From VRUE01 sp963716735 (GTDB lineage: Bacteria; Actinomycetota; Thermoleophilia; Solirubrobacterales; 70-9): DNA of 64,000 nt. Shown one piece after another: positions 1 to 8,284 of this stretch (positions are counted from its first letter, which is position 1; each line of letters opens with the position of its first letter). Where the stretch lies: assembly GCA_963716735.1 (NCBI GenBank), contig OY970321.1, forward strand, positions 1,240,001 through 1,304,000, given 5' to 3'. The notes under the pieces are model-generated. The model was not told the origin of the DNA and made no database searches. It saw only the letters and a list, made by a program, of their open reading frames with translations. The translations under genes and the position numbers were made by a program.

Positions 1-895
1 CGCCCCGGGGCCGATCGCCTACTCGCACGTCGTGATCGGCGAAGGCACCGACACGGGCGGGCTCCTCGCCCATGGGCCGCGCAAGCGCGATGCCGCCATC
101 GAGCTGACCGAAAGCCCTAACGACAACAGCCCCTCCTACTCGCCCAACGGGCAGCTGATCGTCTTCGCCGGCAACCACGACCCAGGGTTGGCGCCGCAGG
201 GAAGCCACATCTACGTGATGAAAAGGGACGGGAGCGAGGTCAAACAGCTGACCAGCGGCAGCTTCTATGACTCCAACCCCTCCTTCTCACCGAACGGAAA
301 GCTGGTGGTCTTCGATCGGGGTGGACCGCAGGGCCGGGTCACGCAGATCTTCAGCGTCTCCCTCGACGGCAACGGCCTGCGGGCAATCAGCGACGAAAGC
401 GGCAGTGACTACGACCCGACCTTCACCCCGAACGGCAAACGGATCGTCTTCGTCAGCAACCGCATGACCAGCGGCCGCACGGATCGCAGCAACATCCTCT
501 CGATGCGCCCCGACGGCAGCCAAATCCGGCTCTTGGTCGGCGGACCGCGCAACGAGTTCGACCCGGACGTCTCGCCGAACGGCCGCCGGATCGCCTTCTC
601 CAGCAACCGCGACCACGGGCCGAACCTCTTCGTCGCCAAGATCAACGGCAAGCACGTGCGCAAGCTGACCCACAGCCGCCGCGACTGCTTCGGCGGCGCC
701 TGCTACACCCACCCCGCCTGGTCGCCGGACGGCAAGCACATCGCCTTCCTCGCCTCCGGCCGCTACAGCAGCTCGGTGGATGTGATGCGGGCCGACGGAC
801 GCGGGTTCTCGAAGGAGTTCGACAGCGGCGGCACCGAAGAAGAAGGCTTCGGCAGCCACGTCGGCGCGCCTGGGTGGGGGCCCAAGCCGCAATGA
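1..895 (+). CDS. PD40/TolB-like beta-propeller protein, 5' end outside window
   Basis: The frame is already open at the left edge (APGPIAYSHV precedes a GTG at 32), so this is the C-terminal part, about 297 residues, of a longer protein. It is built of WD40-like (PD40) blades: the signature [ST]P-[ND]-G-x-x-[IV]-x-F occurs five times, for example SPNGQLIVF, TPNGKRIVF and SPDGKHIAF. Such blades form TolB-type propellers that bind proteins or ligands at or outside the membrane; no catalytic residues can be assigned. Its TGA overlaps the ATG of the next gene (ATGA), so the two propeller genes are probably translated together. The partner or substrate is unknown. Confidence 0.85.
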   Translation, partial: APGPIAYSHVVIGEGTDTGGLLAHGPRKRDAAIELTESPNDNSPSYSPNGQLIVFAGNHDPGLAPQGSHIYVMKRDGSEVKQLTSGSFYDSNPSFSPNGKLVVFDRGGPQGRVTQIFSVSLDGNGLRAISDESGSDYDPTFTPNGKRIVFVSNRMTSGRTDRSNILSMRPDGSQIRLLVGGPRNEFDPDVSPNGRRIAFSSNRDHGPNLFVAKINGKHVRKLTHSRRDCFGGACYTHPAWSPDGKHIAFLASGRYSSSVDVMRADGRGFSKEFDSGGTEEEGFGSHVGAPGWGPKPQ

Positions 896-2235
896 GACGA
901 CGGCTTGCGGTCCTTGCCACGGCCGCGCTAGCCACGGCCGCGCTCATCCTCGCCGCCTCCTCGTTCGGCGCAGCCGGCTCGATCCAGCTGGTCTCGGATC
1001 CCTACAGCCGCGGCGAATCGCCCTTCCCGCCGGAGCAGATCAATCCGGCCATCTCCGCCGACGGCAGCTACGTCGCCTTCGTCGGCGACATTCCCGACGA
1101 AAGCGAACCAGGTGCATCCGGGACGGGCGTCTTCCTGCGCAAGATGAGCGGCGGCACGATCGCGGTCAACGTTCCCCATGGCCACAGCGAACATGGCATC
1201 GAGTTCGCCGCGGGGTCCCCGTCGATCTCCGCCAGCGGGCGTTTCCTCGCCTTCGCCTCCGAGGACCCCGACCTCAGCGACGAGGACCACAACACGAGCA
1301 CCACCCTCGCCGGCGACACCTTCCCGGTGCGTGACATCTTCGTCTACGACCGCGGCACCGGCGCGATCGCCCTCGCCTCACGTGCGAACGGCGCCAAGGG
1401 CGATGGCGGTAACGAGGACTCCGACAACCCGTCGATCTCCGCCGACGGACGCTACGTCGCCTTCCAGACCGGCGCGACGAATCTCCTGCACGGCTCCTAC
1501 GGCGGGATCTTCGTCCGTGATCTGCAGCGGCGGACCACGACGCCGGTGGCCTCGGTGCGCCTCCATCCCGGTGGACCGGTGAACGGCGGCTACACCCCTT
1601 CGATCTCCGCCCACGGGCGCTGGGTCGCCTTTCTGACGACCACGCACCTCGGCCATCAGCACGCGCTGGAGGTCGCCGTGCGTGACATGAAGCGGAAGCG
1701 AACCGTCTACGCATCGCGAGCCAGCAGTCGCCAGGGCCCGCTCGCCAACGACGATTGCAAGCTGCCCGCAATCTCGGCCAATGGCCGTTACGTCGCCTTC
1801 CAGAGCAAAGCGAAGAACCTCAGCGGCAGCGACAGGGACGACATCGAGGACGTCTTCGTCCGCGACCTGAAGACCAACCGCACCGCCCTTGCCTCACGCG
1901 CCGCGGGGAAGCACGGCGCGGCGGGCAGCGGCGACTCCTCAAACCCGTCGATCTCGGCCAACGGCCGCTATGTCGCCTTCGAGTCCTACGCGAGCAACCT
2001 CGGCCCGGCCGATAACAGCACCTTCCCGGACGTCTTCGTGCGTGACATGCGCAGCGGAAAAGTCTTCCTCGCCTCACGGGCCGCCGATGGCGGCCCGGCC
2101 TCAAACGCGCCGTCCGCCAACCCGTCGATTTCCGCCGACGGCCGCTACGTCGCCTTCGACTCGCGCGGCTCGAACCTGAGCCCCGCCGACACGCTGCACG
2201 CGACCAGCATCTTCCGCTACCAACTACTTCCCTGA
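892..2235 (+). CDS. Secreted PD40 beta-propeller protein
   Basis: A 447-residue protein beginning MRRRLAV with a clear Sec signal peptide (charged start, then an Ala/Leu-rich stretch to about residue 30). The mature part carries seven repeats of the type ISA[DNHS]GR[YW]VAF spaced about 50-60 residues apart, each followed by a FVRD[LM]-type strand, which fits a seven-bladed propeller. I chose the ATG at 892, which overlaps the TGA of the upstream propeller gene; an in-frame GTG at 874 would add residues before the signal peptide. It is probably exported and involved in surface binding. It ends 7 bases before the convergent sigH gene. Confidence 0.85.
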   Translation: MRRRLAVLATAALATAALILAASSFGAAGSIQLVSDPYSRGESPFPPEQINPAISADGSYVAFVGDIPDESEPGASGTGVFLRKMSGGTIAVNVPHGHSEHGIEFAAGSPSISASGRFLAFASEDPDLSDEDHNTSTTLAGDTFPVRDIFVYDRGTGAIALASRANGAKGDGGNEDSDNPSISADGRYVAFQTGATNLLHGSYGGIFVRDLQRRTTTPVASVRLHPGGPVNGGYTPSISAHGRWVAFLTTTHLGHQHALEVAVRDMKRKRTVYASRASSRQGPLANDDCKLPAISANGRYVAFQSKAKNLSGSDRDDIEDVFVRDLKTNRTALASRAAGKHGAAGSGDSSNPSISANGRYVAFESYASNLGPADNSTFPDVFVRDMRSGKVFLASRAADGGPASNAPSANPSISADGRYVAFDSRGSNLSPADTLHATSIFRYQLLP

Positions 2236-2242
2236 GCGGGCT

Positions 2243-2950
2243 CTAGGCGGGTACCTCGCGCGAGTCCAAATGGGACGCCACCTTGCGCTTGACGCGCTGG
2301 AGGGCGTTGTCGACCGTCTTGGTGTCGCACTCGAGGCGCTCGGCCGTCGCCTCGTAGGAGTGGCCGTCGAGGTAGAGGGATAGAACGCGGCTCTCGAGGT
2401 CGGAGAGGACGCCGGAGGTGCCGGAGAGACATGAGACAAGGCTCTCGAGCTCTTCGGTGGCGATCACCTGGTTGACCGGGTCGGAGACGCTCGGACCGGG
2501 CAGAATCTCGTCGAGGGTCGTGTCGGAGTCACCCGCGGCGGCCGGGGTCTGGCTGAACGAGACGTACTGGTTGAGCGGCGTGTGCTTGTTGCGCGTCGCC
2601 GTCTTGACCGCGGTGATGATCTGCCGGGTGATGCAGAGCTCGGCGAAGCTGCGGAAGCTCGACTCGCGGTCGCTGCGGTAGTCGCGAATCGCCTTGTAGA
2701 GGCCGAGCAGCCCTTCTTGGATCAGATCGTCGCTCTCGCCGCCGAGCAGAAAGTAGGACGACGCCTTGAGGCGGACGAATCCTCGGTAGCGCCGCACGAT
2801 CGAGTCGTAGGCGTCGGTGCGCCCCTCCTTCGCGAGGGCGACCAGATAATGATCATCAAGTTCAGGTTGAGGGTTAAGGCTCGGGCGGGTGGAGCCATTG
2901 AAGTGCCCGGTGGGGAGCCGCAATTCCTGCGTGGGAGACGAAAGAGCCAC
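2243..2950 (-). CDS. sigH: RNA polymerase sigma factor of the SigH (Spo0H) type
   Basis: A 235-residue group-3-like sigma-70 factor. Region 2 reads FVRLKASSYFLLGGESDDLIQ, EGLLGLYKAIRDY and FAELCITRQIITAVKTATR, nearly the same as Bacillus SigH as I remember it; region 4 is LSDLESRVLSLYLDGHSYEA to ALQRVKRK. It starts at GTG 2950 behind a good Shine-Dalgarno (AAAGGAG). It lies directly downstream of cysS and rlmB, as in Bacillus, but has a 180-base gap and its own promoter-like sequence. Bacillus SigH drives entry into stationary phase, competence and sporulation; no spore genes are visible here, so the regulon is unknown. The family call is secure, the role is not. Confidence 0.93.
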   Translation of the reverse strand: MALSSPTQELRLPTGHFNGSTRPSLNPQPELDDHYLVALAKEGRTDAYDSIVRRYRGFVRLKASSYFLLGGESDDLIQEGLLGLYKAIRDYRSDRESSFRSFAELCITRQIITAVKTATRNKHTPLNQYVSFSQTPAAAGDSDTTLDEILPGPSVSDPVNQVIATEELESLVSCLSGTSGVLSDLESRVLSLYLDGHSYEATAERLECDTKTVDNALQRVKRKVASHLDSREVPA

Positions 2951-3064
2951 TGATCCTTCTCCTTTGAGATGAAGGGTCGTGGCGCCGATACCTCCCCTGG
3001 TGGCGCCCTTATTGACGAGATGAATCTCAGACTCAAGCTGAGGTTCACCCTTGTTGGCGGCGTA

Positions 3065-3092
3065 GTCTTACCTCCCAGCAGAGTTCTGTCAA
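3065..3092 (-). promoter_or_regulatory. Candidate sigma-70-type promoter for sigH
   Basis: On the minus strand a perfect TTGACA -35 hexamer (3087-3092) is followed after 16 bases by TAAGAC (3065-3070), a fair -10. It lies about 115 bases upstream of the sigH GTG in the rlmB-sigH gap. This would let sigH be transcribed separately from cysS-rlmB. Seen in sequence; no expression data. Confidence 0.5.
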
Positions 3093-3130
3093 CCCCAAAT
3101 TGCGACTTTTTGCAATTGCGCTTGCAGTCG

Positions 3131-3793
3131 CTACCGACGCCGGCGCTGGCGAACGGCCTCGAAAAGCAGCGCCGTGGCCGCCGCGGAGACGTTCAGCGAG
3201 TCGACCCGCCCCTCCCGCGGAAGGGCAACCAAACCGTCGCAAGCGGAGGCGACGCGAGGCCGGATTCCCTTCCCCTCACCACCGAGAACGAGGACGGTCG
3301 GCCCGTCGAGGTCGACCTCCCAGGGTGCCTGGGCCGCCTCGGCGTCGGCGCCCCAGAGCCAGAAGCCGGCGGTTTTCGCCTCCGCCAGCCAGTCGGCGAG
3401 GTTGCGGACCTTGGCGATCTCGAGGTGCTCGACCGCACCCGCCGATGCCTTGCAGACGACCGCGGTCACCTCCGCCGAGCGCCGCTCCGGCACTATGACT
3501 CCAGCGACACCGGCAAACTCGGCTGAGCGGCAGACCGCGCCGAGGTTGCGCGGGTCCTGGACCTGGTCGAGCGCGATCAGCAACGCCCCTTCGCGCCGCA
3601 GCATCGCGTTGGGGTCCGCGTAGGGGTAGGGATCGACCTCAGCCACGACGCCCTGATGGTCCGGGGAGCCACAGAGCCGCTCCAGCTCCTCGGCAGAGGT
3701 CTCCGCCGCCCGCCAGACCCGGTGCACGCGCCGCCTCCCCCGCTCCGCCTCCTCAACCGGGCGGCGGCCGTAGATGATCTGGCTTTCAGCCAT
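3131..3793 (-). CDS. rlmB: 23S rRNA 2'-O-methyltransferase of the TrmH/RlmB family
   Basis: A 220-residue SPOUT methyltransferase. The N-terminus (IIYGRRPVEEAERG) matches the small substrate-binding domain of RlmB; the SPOUT motifs follow: LDQVQDPRNLGAVCRSAEF (motif 1), LVLGGEGKGIRP (motif 2) and SLNVSAAATALLFE (motif 3), which form the trefoil knot and AdoMet pocket. RlmB methylates the ribose of G2251 in the ribosomal P loop. The protein is somewhat shorter than E. coli RlmB (243). Its start at 3793 overlaps the end of cysS by one base, so the two are co-translated. Confidence 0.9.
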   Translation of the reverse strand: MAESQIIYGRRPVEEAERGRRRVHRVWRAAETSAEELERLCGSPDHQGVVAEVDPYPYADPNAMLRREGALLIALDQVQDPRNLGAVCRSAEFAGVAGVIVPERRSAEVTAVVCKASAGAVEHLEIAKVRNLADWLAEAKTAGFWLWGADAEAAQAPWEVDLDGPTVLVLGGEGKGIRPRVASACDGLVALPREGRVDSLNVSAAATALLFEAVRQRRRR

Positions 3794-5208
3794 CAGGGCC
3801 TGGGGACCAGCTTCGCGCCCTCGGCCCCGTCGCGGACTTCCCAGCCAAGCTCGGCCAGTCGGTCGCGAATCTCGTCGGCGCGACCAAAGTCCTTGGCGGC
3901 TCGCGCCTGCTCCCGCTCAGCGAGCAGCTGCTCCGCCTCAGCGTCGCCAGCCTGCTCAACCTCCGCCAGCGACCCGAGCCCAACAAGCTCCAACATCCCG
4001 CGCACCGTCTCCGCTGCCCCCGAAACAGCGCCCCGGTTGGCTTCCCCGACAAGCTCAAATATCTCCGCCATCGCCCGCGGAGTGTTGAAGTCATCAGCCA
4101 AAGCGTCTCGAAAAGTGACAAGGCGAGAGTCGGGGGATCCCCCGCTGGGAACCCGCGTCGAAACGTCGGGCGAGGGTCCTCGCCCCTGCGGCTCACAAGT
4201 TCCCATCGGGGGACCCCCCGACTCTCGCACCGGATGCTCCCGAAAGAAGTTCCTCAACCGCTCCACCTGGGCGACCGCCTGTTCCATCTGGGCCGCCCCG
4301 AATGCCAGCGGCTGCCGGTAATGCCCGGAGATCAGATAGGCGACAACAGCCTCTCGCCCGTAACGGTCGAGCGCCTCGGCAAGCTGGAAGATGTTGCCCT
4401 CCGACTTCGACATCTTCTCGGCATCGGTCTCGATCATCCCGTTGTGCATCCAGAGCCGAGCAAAGGGACGACCGGCGGCCTCAGATTGAGCAATCTCATT
4501 CTCGTGATGGGGAAAAACAAGATCAGAACCGCCGCCGTGAATCGCAAATGATGGTCCTAGCTCGGCCTCTGCCATGGCAGAACACTCGATGTGCCATCCG
4601 GGTCTGCCCGGACCCCACGGGGATTTCCAAGAGCTGTCCTCGCCCTCCTTGTGTGACTTCCAAAGGGCGAAATCGAGGGGATTCTCCTTAAGTGATGCCG
4701 ACCCAGCCTCCTCACCCTGATCCATGTCCTCAGTCCGCCGGTTGGAGAGCTTTCCGTAGCCCTTGAAACTCCGAACTCGGAAATAAACGTCTCCACCCGA
4801 CTCATACGCATGACCGGAGTCGACCAAGTCCGCAATCAGAGCAACGATGGCCTCAATCGAGCGAGTTGCGAGCGGCTCCTCGTCGGGCCGACCCAGTCCA
4901 AGCCGATCGGTGTCCTCGAAGTAGGCGGCGGTCATACGCTGCGCGAACTCTTCGGACGATTCCGAGGCTTGCTTGGCTGCGTCGTAGATCTTGTCGTTGA
5001 TGTCCGTGACGTTGATGACGAGCTTCGCCCGATAGCCCTCCGACTTCAGAAACCTGGCAAGCAGGGAGAAAACGACGAACGGCCGAGCATTCCCGATGTG
5101 GATGCGGCTGTAGACAGTCGGACCGCACGCGTAGATCCCCACCTCGGCTCCTGGGTCGAGGCTGACGAGACTCCCCGTCAGGGTGTCTTTGATCCGAACC
5201 TCCCGCAT
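3793..5208 (-). CDS. cysS: Cysteinyl-tRNA synthetase with a palindrome-encoded insertion
   Basis: A 471-residue class I synthetase that charges tRNA-Cys. Visible signatures: zinc ligand and ATP site YACGPTVY and HIGNARPF (HIGH motif), the zinc-ligand stretch WHIECSAM then FPHHENEIAQ, KMSKSEGN, and a C-terminal DALR-type domain. Residues 328-362 (RESGGPPMG to GSPDSR) are an extra Pro/Gly/Ser-rich loop between FFREHPV and VTFRDALADDFNTP; it is encoded exactly by a 105-106 base palindromic unit (4123-4228) and keeps the frame. The insertion falls at the start of the C-terminal domain, where a surface loop could be tolerated. All catalytic motifs are intact, so the enzyme should work. It overlaps rlmB. 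Confidence 0.95.
   Translation of the reverse strand: MREVRIKDTLTGSLVSLDPGAEVGIYACGPTVYSRIHIGNARPFVVFSLLARFLKSEGYRAKLVINVTDINDKIYDAAKQASESSEEFAQRMTAAYFEDTDRLGLGRPDEEPLATRSIEAIVALIADLVDSGHAYESGGDVYFRVRSFKGYGKLSNRRTEDMDQGEEAGSASLKENPLDFALWKSHKEGEDSSWKSPWGPGRPGWHIECSAMAEAELGPSFAIHGGGSDLVFPHHENEIAQSEAAGRPFARLWMHNGMIETDAEKMSKSEGNIFQLAEALDRYGREAVVAYLISGHYRQPLAFGAAQMEQAVAQVERLRNFFREHPVRESGGPPMGTCEPQGRGPSPDVSTRVPSGGSPDSRLVTFRDALADDFNTPRAMAEIFELVGEANRGAVSGAAETVRGMLELVGLGSLAEVEQAGDAEAEQLLAEREQARAAKDFGRADEIRDRLAELGWEVRDGAEGAKLVPRP
4123..4228 (-). repeat. Palindromic unit B, translated inside cysS
   Basis: Two 28-base arms, 4123-4150 and 4201-4228, are inverted complements with two mismatches (outer part GCGAGAGTCGGGGG on both). 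The 50-base centre contains a smaller hairpin, GGGCGAGG with CCTCGCCC, near 4169-4186. The unit is read in frame as residues 328-362 of CysS. It is a single copy in this window, and its arms are different from families A and C. Confidence 0.85.
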
Positions 5209-5232
5209 GGGGGCGGATGCTAGAGGGGACGA

Positions 5233-6087
5233 CTAGAAGGTGCGGTAGCCCGCGCCCGAGGGCGACTCGTTACGAGACCACGCCGGCGCGGTCTCGTCAG
5301 CCGCCGCCAGCACCTCGCGCCGCGCCTTCTTGGCGCTCGCCTTGATCTCGTCCTCGGCGGCGCGACGTAGCCGTTCCTCGCGCTGTTCGGCCTGGCCGCG
5401 GATCCGCTCCGACTCGGCTTGCAGTTGCTCCTCCGCCCGCACCTTGGCCTTCTCCGTCGCCTCACCTTCGACCTTCTCGATCAGCTTCTGCACCCGCTCC
5501 TCGGCCTCGCGCCGTACGTCGACGGTGCCCTGCATTACCCGCTCCTCGATCTCGGCCTCGAGCCGAACCGCGATCTGGTGGGTCTCTTCGGCGCGCGCCT
5601 CCGCCTCGGCGGCGCGCTGCTCGGCGGCGGCGACACGGCGGTCGGCCTCAGCCTGCGCCTTTTCCAGCACCTCGCCGGTCCGTTTGGAGGCCTCCGCTTC
5701 AACCCGCTTCACCGCGTGCGAGGTGTCCTGATCGGCCTGGGCCCTGTGGGCGGTGAGTTGGGTGGTGAACGCCTCGCGGTCAGCCTCGGCACGCTTCTGG
5801 GCTCGCTCGAAGGCCTTCTCGGCGCGGTCGCGGCCCTCCTCGGCGCGAGCCACGCGTGCCTCGGCGGCCTTGCGCCTTTCGCGCTCGGCGGCGATCCGCC
5901 CACGGCCTTCTTCGCCGAGCTTGGCCAGCGTCGTCTTGGCCCGCTCTTTGAGAGCCTCGCGCTCGGCCTCGGCCTCGGCGACGCGAGCCTCGCTCCGCCG
6001 CACCCACTCGAGCGCCTGGCTGGCGACGCCGTGAAGCTCTTCGGTCGCATCCGCGACTGCGGTCAGCTTGACTGCAGGGTCACCCAT
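5233..6087 (-). CDS. Long coiled-coil protein, function unknown
   Basis: About 284 residues, nearly all Ala/Glu/Arg/Lys in heptad-like order from residue 15 to 265 (for example VAEAEAEREALKERAKTTLA and KAQAEADRRVAAAEQRA), ending in a non-helical SPSGAGYRTF tail. There is no signal peptide, membrane segment or enzymatic motif. I chose ATG 6087 (MGDPAVKL); an ATG at 6144 or a TTG at 6150 would add about 20 unlike residues. Similarity to DivIVA-like or ATP-synthase-b-like helices would be compositional only. It lies between cysS and an acyl-CoA ligase on the same strand. Possibly a scaffold protein; this is a guess. Confidence 0.7.
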   Translation of the reverse strand: MGDPAVKLTAVADATEELHGVASQALEWVRRSEARVAEAEAEREALKERAKTTLAKLGEEGRGRIAAERERRKAAEARVARAEEGRDRAEKAFERAQKRAEADREAFTTQLTAHRAQADQDTSHAVKRVEAEASKRTGEVLEKAQAEADRRVAAAEQRAAEAEARAEETHQIAVRLEAEIEERVMQGTVDVRREAEERVQKLIEKVEGEATEKAKVRAEEQLQAESERIRGQAEQREERLRRAAEDEIKASAKKARREVLAAADETAPAWSRNESPSGAGYRTF

Positions 6088-6164
6088 TCGCCGCAACTTA
6101 CTACGGGCTCCGGAGGCCACGCCACCCCTGCCGGGGCCAAACATCCGCAATTAGCGGCAGCTGA

Positions 6165-7814
6165 CTAAGCGGACTTCTCGGCCTCGCGCGCATGCAGCTC
6201 GCGCTTGAGGATCTTGCCGGTCGCATTGCGCGGCAACTCCGCCACGAACTCGACTTCGCGCGGTGCCTTGTAGCCGGCGAGGTGGGCCTTGACGTGGGCC
6301 TTGAGGTCTTCCTCGGAGACCTCGGCCCCCTCGTCAAGCACGGCAAAGGCCTTCAGTCGCTGGCCGAACTCGTCGTCCTCGACGCCGATCACCGCCACCT
6401 CGACCACGCCGTCGTGGTCGGCGAGCAGGTCCTCGACCTCACGCGGGAAGACGTTCTCGCCGCCGGAGACGATCATCTCGTCGTCGCGGCCGTCGATGAA
6501 GAGGCGCCCGACGGAATCGATGTGGCCGACGTCGCCGCTGCTCAGCAAACCGTCGATCGCGTCCTTGTTGCCGCCCCCCGTGTAGCCCTCGAAGGACATC
6601 TCGTTGCCGGAGAAGATGCGACCGACCTGCCCCTGCGGAACCTCGTGCCCCTGCTCGTCGTAGAGCCGCACCACCGTTCCCCGCGGCGGCCGCCCCGCGG
6701 TGCCGGGCGCCGCCCGCAGTTCCTCTGGCGTGGCAATCGTCGCGTAGGCAACCTCGGTCGAGCCATAGAGGTTGTAGATGTTGTCGCCGAAGCGGTCCAT
6801 CCACTCGATCGCCAGCTCACCCGGAAGTGCCGAGCCGGAGAGCGCGACGATCCGCAGCGAGGAAAGATCGTAGGAGGCGAGCGTCTCCTCGGGCAGCTGC
6901 AGGATGCGCTGGAGCATCACCGGCACCACCGGCAGCACCTGGGCGCGGTGCTGCTGCACGGCGCGCAGGGTCTCCTCGGGATCGAAGCGCCGTCGCAGCA
7001 CGATGGTCGAAGCGGTCGGCAGGCTCATGACGAAGTGAAAGAGGCCCCAGGAGTGAAAAAGCGGCGCGGCGATCATCATCGTGTCGCGGCTGCGGTAGGG
7101 GATCTTGTCGATGACCGCCACCATTGCCATCAGCCCGTCGGGGCTGGAGCGCTGGGCGCCCTTCGGCGTCCCGGTCGTCCCAGAGGTGAGGATGACGAAG
7201 TGGGGTTTGTCGGCCGGCGGCTTCAGGTCCGAGTCGTCGGCGGAGGCGATCAGCGAATCCAGGGTCGGCGCCTCGGTCTCACCGTCGCTCCAGCCGACCA
7301 CCCGCTGGACGCTCTCGTCGACGCCGTCGAGCAGGCCGGCGAACTCCTCGTCGTAGACGAGCGCCTTCGGTCCCTCGCGGCGGGTCACCTCGACCAGCTG
7401 CGGGGCGGCGAACATCGTGTTGAGGTACAGCGCGCTGGCGCCGATCTTGGCCGCGGCAAGCGTTGCCTCGATGAAGCCGCGGTGGTTACGGCACATGATC
7501 CCGACCCCGTCGCCGGGGCCGATCCCCATGTGCTCGAAGGCGTGGGCGAGCGCATTGGTGCGCTTGTGCAGCTGCTCGAAGCTGAGCGATCCGCGTTCAT
7601 CGATCAGCGCGGTCTCGTGCGGGTGGCGGATCGACGCGGCGATGATTCCGAGGGCCGGAGAGGCGCCCCAGCGCAAGAACGTGGAGATGACCCGCAGGGA
7701 CCTGTCGGGGCGGTGCAGGCCGACGATGCCGGCCTCGCGCAGCACCTTGACCTCGAACGCTTTATCCGAGGCCGCCTGACGCACTGTCTCCGCGACTGAT
7801 CCGAGTCTGCCCAT
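6165..7814 (-). CDS. AMP-dependent acyl-CoA synthetase (fatty acid-CoA ligase family)
   Basis: A 549-residue ANL-superfamily enzyme that activates a carboxylic acid through an acyl-AMP to the CoA thioester. Motifs in order: P-loop ILTSGTTGTPKGAQ, LYGSTEVAYATIATP, the hinge region SSGDVGHIDSVGRLFIDGRDDEM, then SGGENVFPREVE, and the catalytic lysine motif NATGKILKREL near the C-terminus. The start ATG 7814 follows IspF by 14 bases. The chain length of the substrate cannot be read from sequence; the long N-terminal section resembles long-chain ligases of actinobacteria. It interrupts the otherwise conserved ispF-cysS order. Confidence 0.88.
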   Translation of the reverse strand: MGRLGSVAETVRQAASDKAFEVKVLREAGIVGLHRPDRSLRVISTFLRWGASPALGIIAASIRHPHETALIDERGSLSFEQLHKRTNALAHAFEHMGIGPGDGVGIMCRNHRGFIEATLAAAKIGASALYLNTMFAAPQLVEVTRREGPKALVYDEEFAGLLDGVDESVQRVVGWSDGETEAPTLDSLIASADDSDLKPPADKPHFVILTSGTTGTPKGAQRSSPDGLMAMVAVIDKIPYRSRDTMMIAAPLFHSWGLFHFVMSLPTASTIVLRRRFDPEETLRAVQQHRAQVLPVVPVMLQRILQLPEETLASYDLSSLRIVALSGSALPGELAIEWMDRFGDNIYNLYGSTEVAYATIATPEELRAAPGTAGRPPRGTVVRLYDEQGHEVPQGQVGRIFSGNEMSFEGYTGGGNKDAIDGLLSSGDVGHIDSVGRLFIDGRDDEMIVSGGENVFPREVEDLLADHDGVVEVAVIGVEDDEFGQRLKAFAVLDEGAEVSEEDLKAHVKAHLAGYKAPREVEFVAELPRNATGKILKRELHAREAEKSA

Positions 7815-7828
7815 GGGGGTGCGGAAGC

Positions 7829-8284
7829 CTATTCGCTCTCCACCGACGCGACAGCTATGCAGGCAATTCCCTCGCCCCGGCCGATCCAGCCCATGCCCTC
7901 GTTGGTGGTCGCCTTGACGCTTACCCGGGCCGAGGTGGCGTCGGCAAGGGTGCGCTCCATCTCGGCGCGATGGGGGGCCAGGCGCGGCGCCTCGCAGACG
8001 AGGGTGGCGTCGATGTTGAGGATCCTGCCGCCGATCGTGCCGACCGCGGTCCGCAGCATGTCGATCGAGTCGGCCCCACGCCAACGCTCATCGTCATCGG
8101 GGAAGAGGGTGCCGATGTCGCCCCCGCCGGCAGCGCCGAGCACAGCGTCGATCACGGCATGGGTCAGTACGTCGGCGTCGGAGTGGCCGCTGAGGCCGCG
8201 CTCGTGCTCGATCTCGACCCCGCCCAGTATCAGGGGCCGGCCCTCATCGAAGCGGTGGCTGTCGTAGCCGATCCCGACGCTCAT
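7829..8284 (-). CDS. ispF: 2-C-methyl-D-erythritol 2,4-cyclodiphosphate synthase
   Basis: A 151-residue MEP-pathway enzyme converting CDP-ME 2-phosphate to the cyclodiphosphate with loss of CMP. The zinc-binding signature GYDSHRF is at residues 6-12, followed by GHSDADVLTHAVIDAVLGA and the IGTLFPD motif; KATTNEGMGWIGRGEGIACIA at the C-terminus is the usual hydrophobic-cavity segment. Its length is typical. The ATG abuts the stop of the upstream PHP phosphatase gene. The next MEP-pathway gene here, ispD, lies 3.4 kb upstream in the same block. Confidence 0.97.
   Translation of the reverse strand: MSVGIGYDSHRFDEGRPLILGGVEIEHERGLSGHSDADVLTHAVIDAVLGAAGGGDIGTLFPDDDERWRGADSIDMLRTAVGTIGGRILNIDATLVCEAPRLAPHRAEMERTLADATSARVSVKATTNEGMGWIGRGEGIACIAVASVESE

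Noticed and set aside
3102..3131. Hairpin after rlmB as a terminator
   Set aside because: Five-base stems with an internal bulge; too weak to call.
6192..7799. A long open frame on the plus strand opposite the acyl-CoA ligase
   Set aside because: It is the mirror of a GC-rich gene with clear motifs on the minus strand; no family features or ribosome site.
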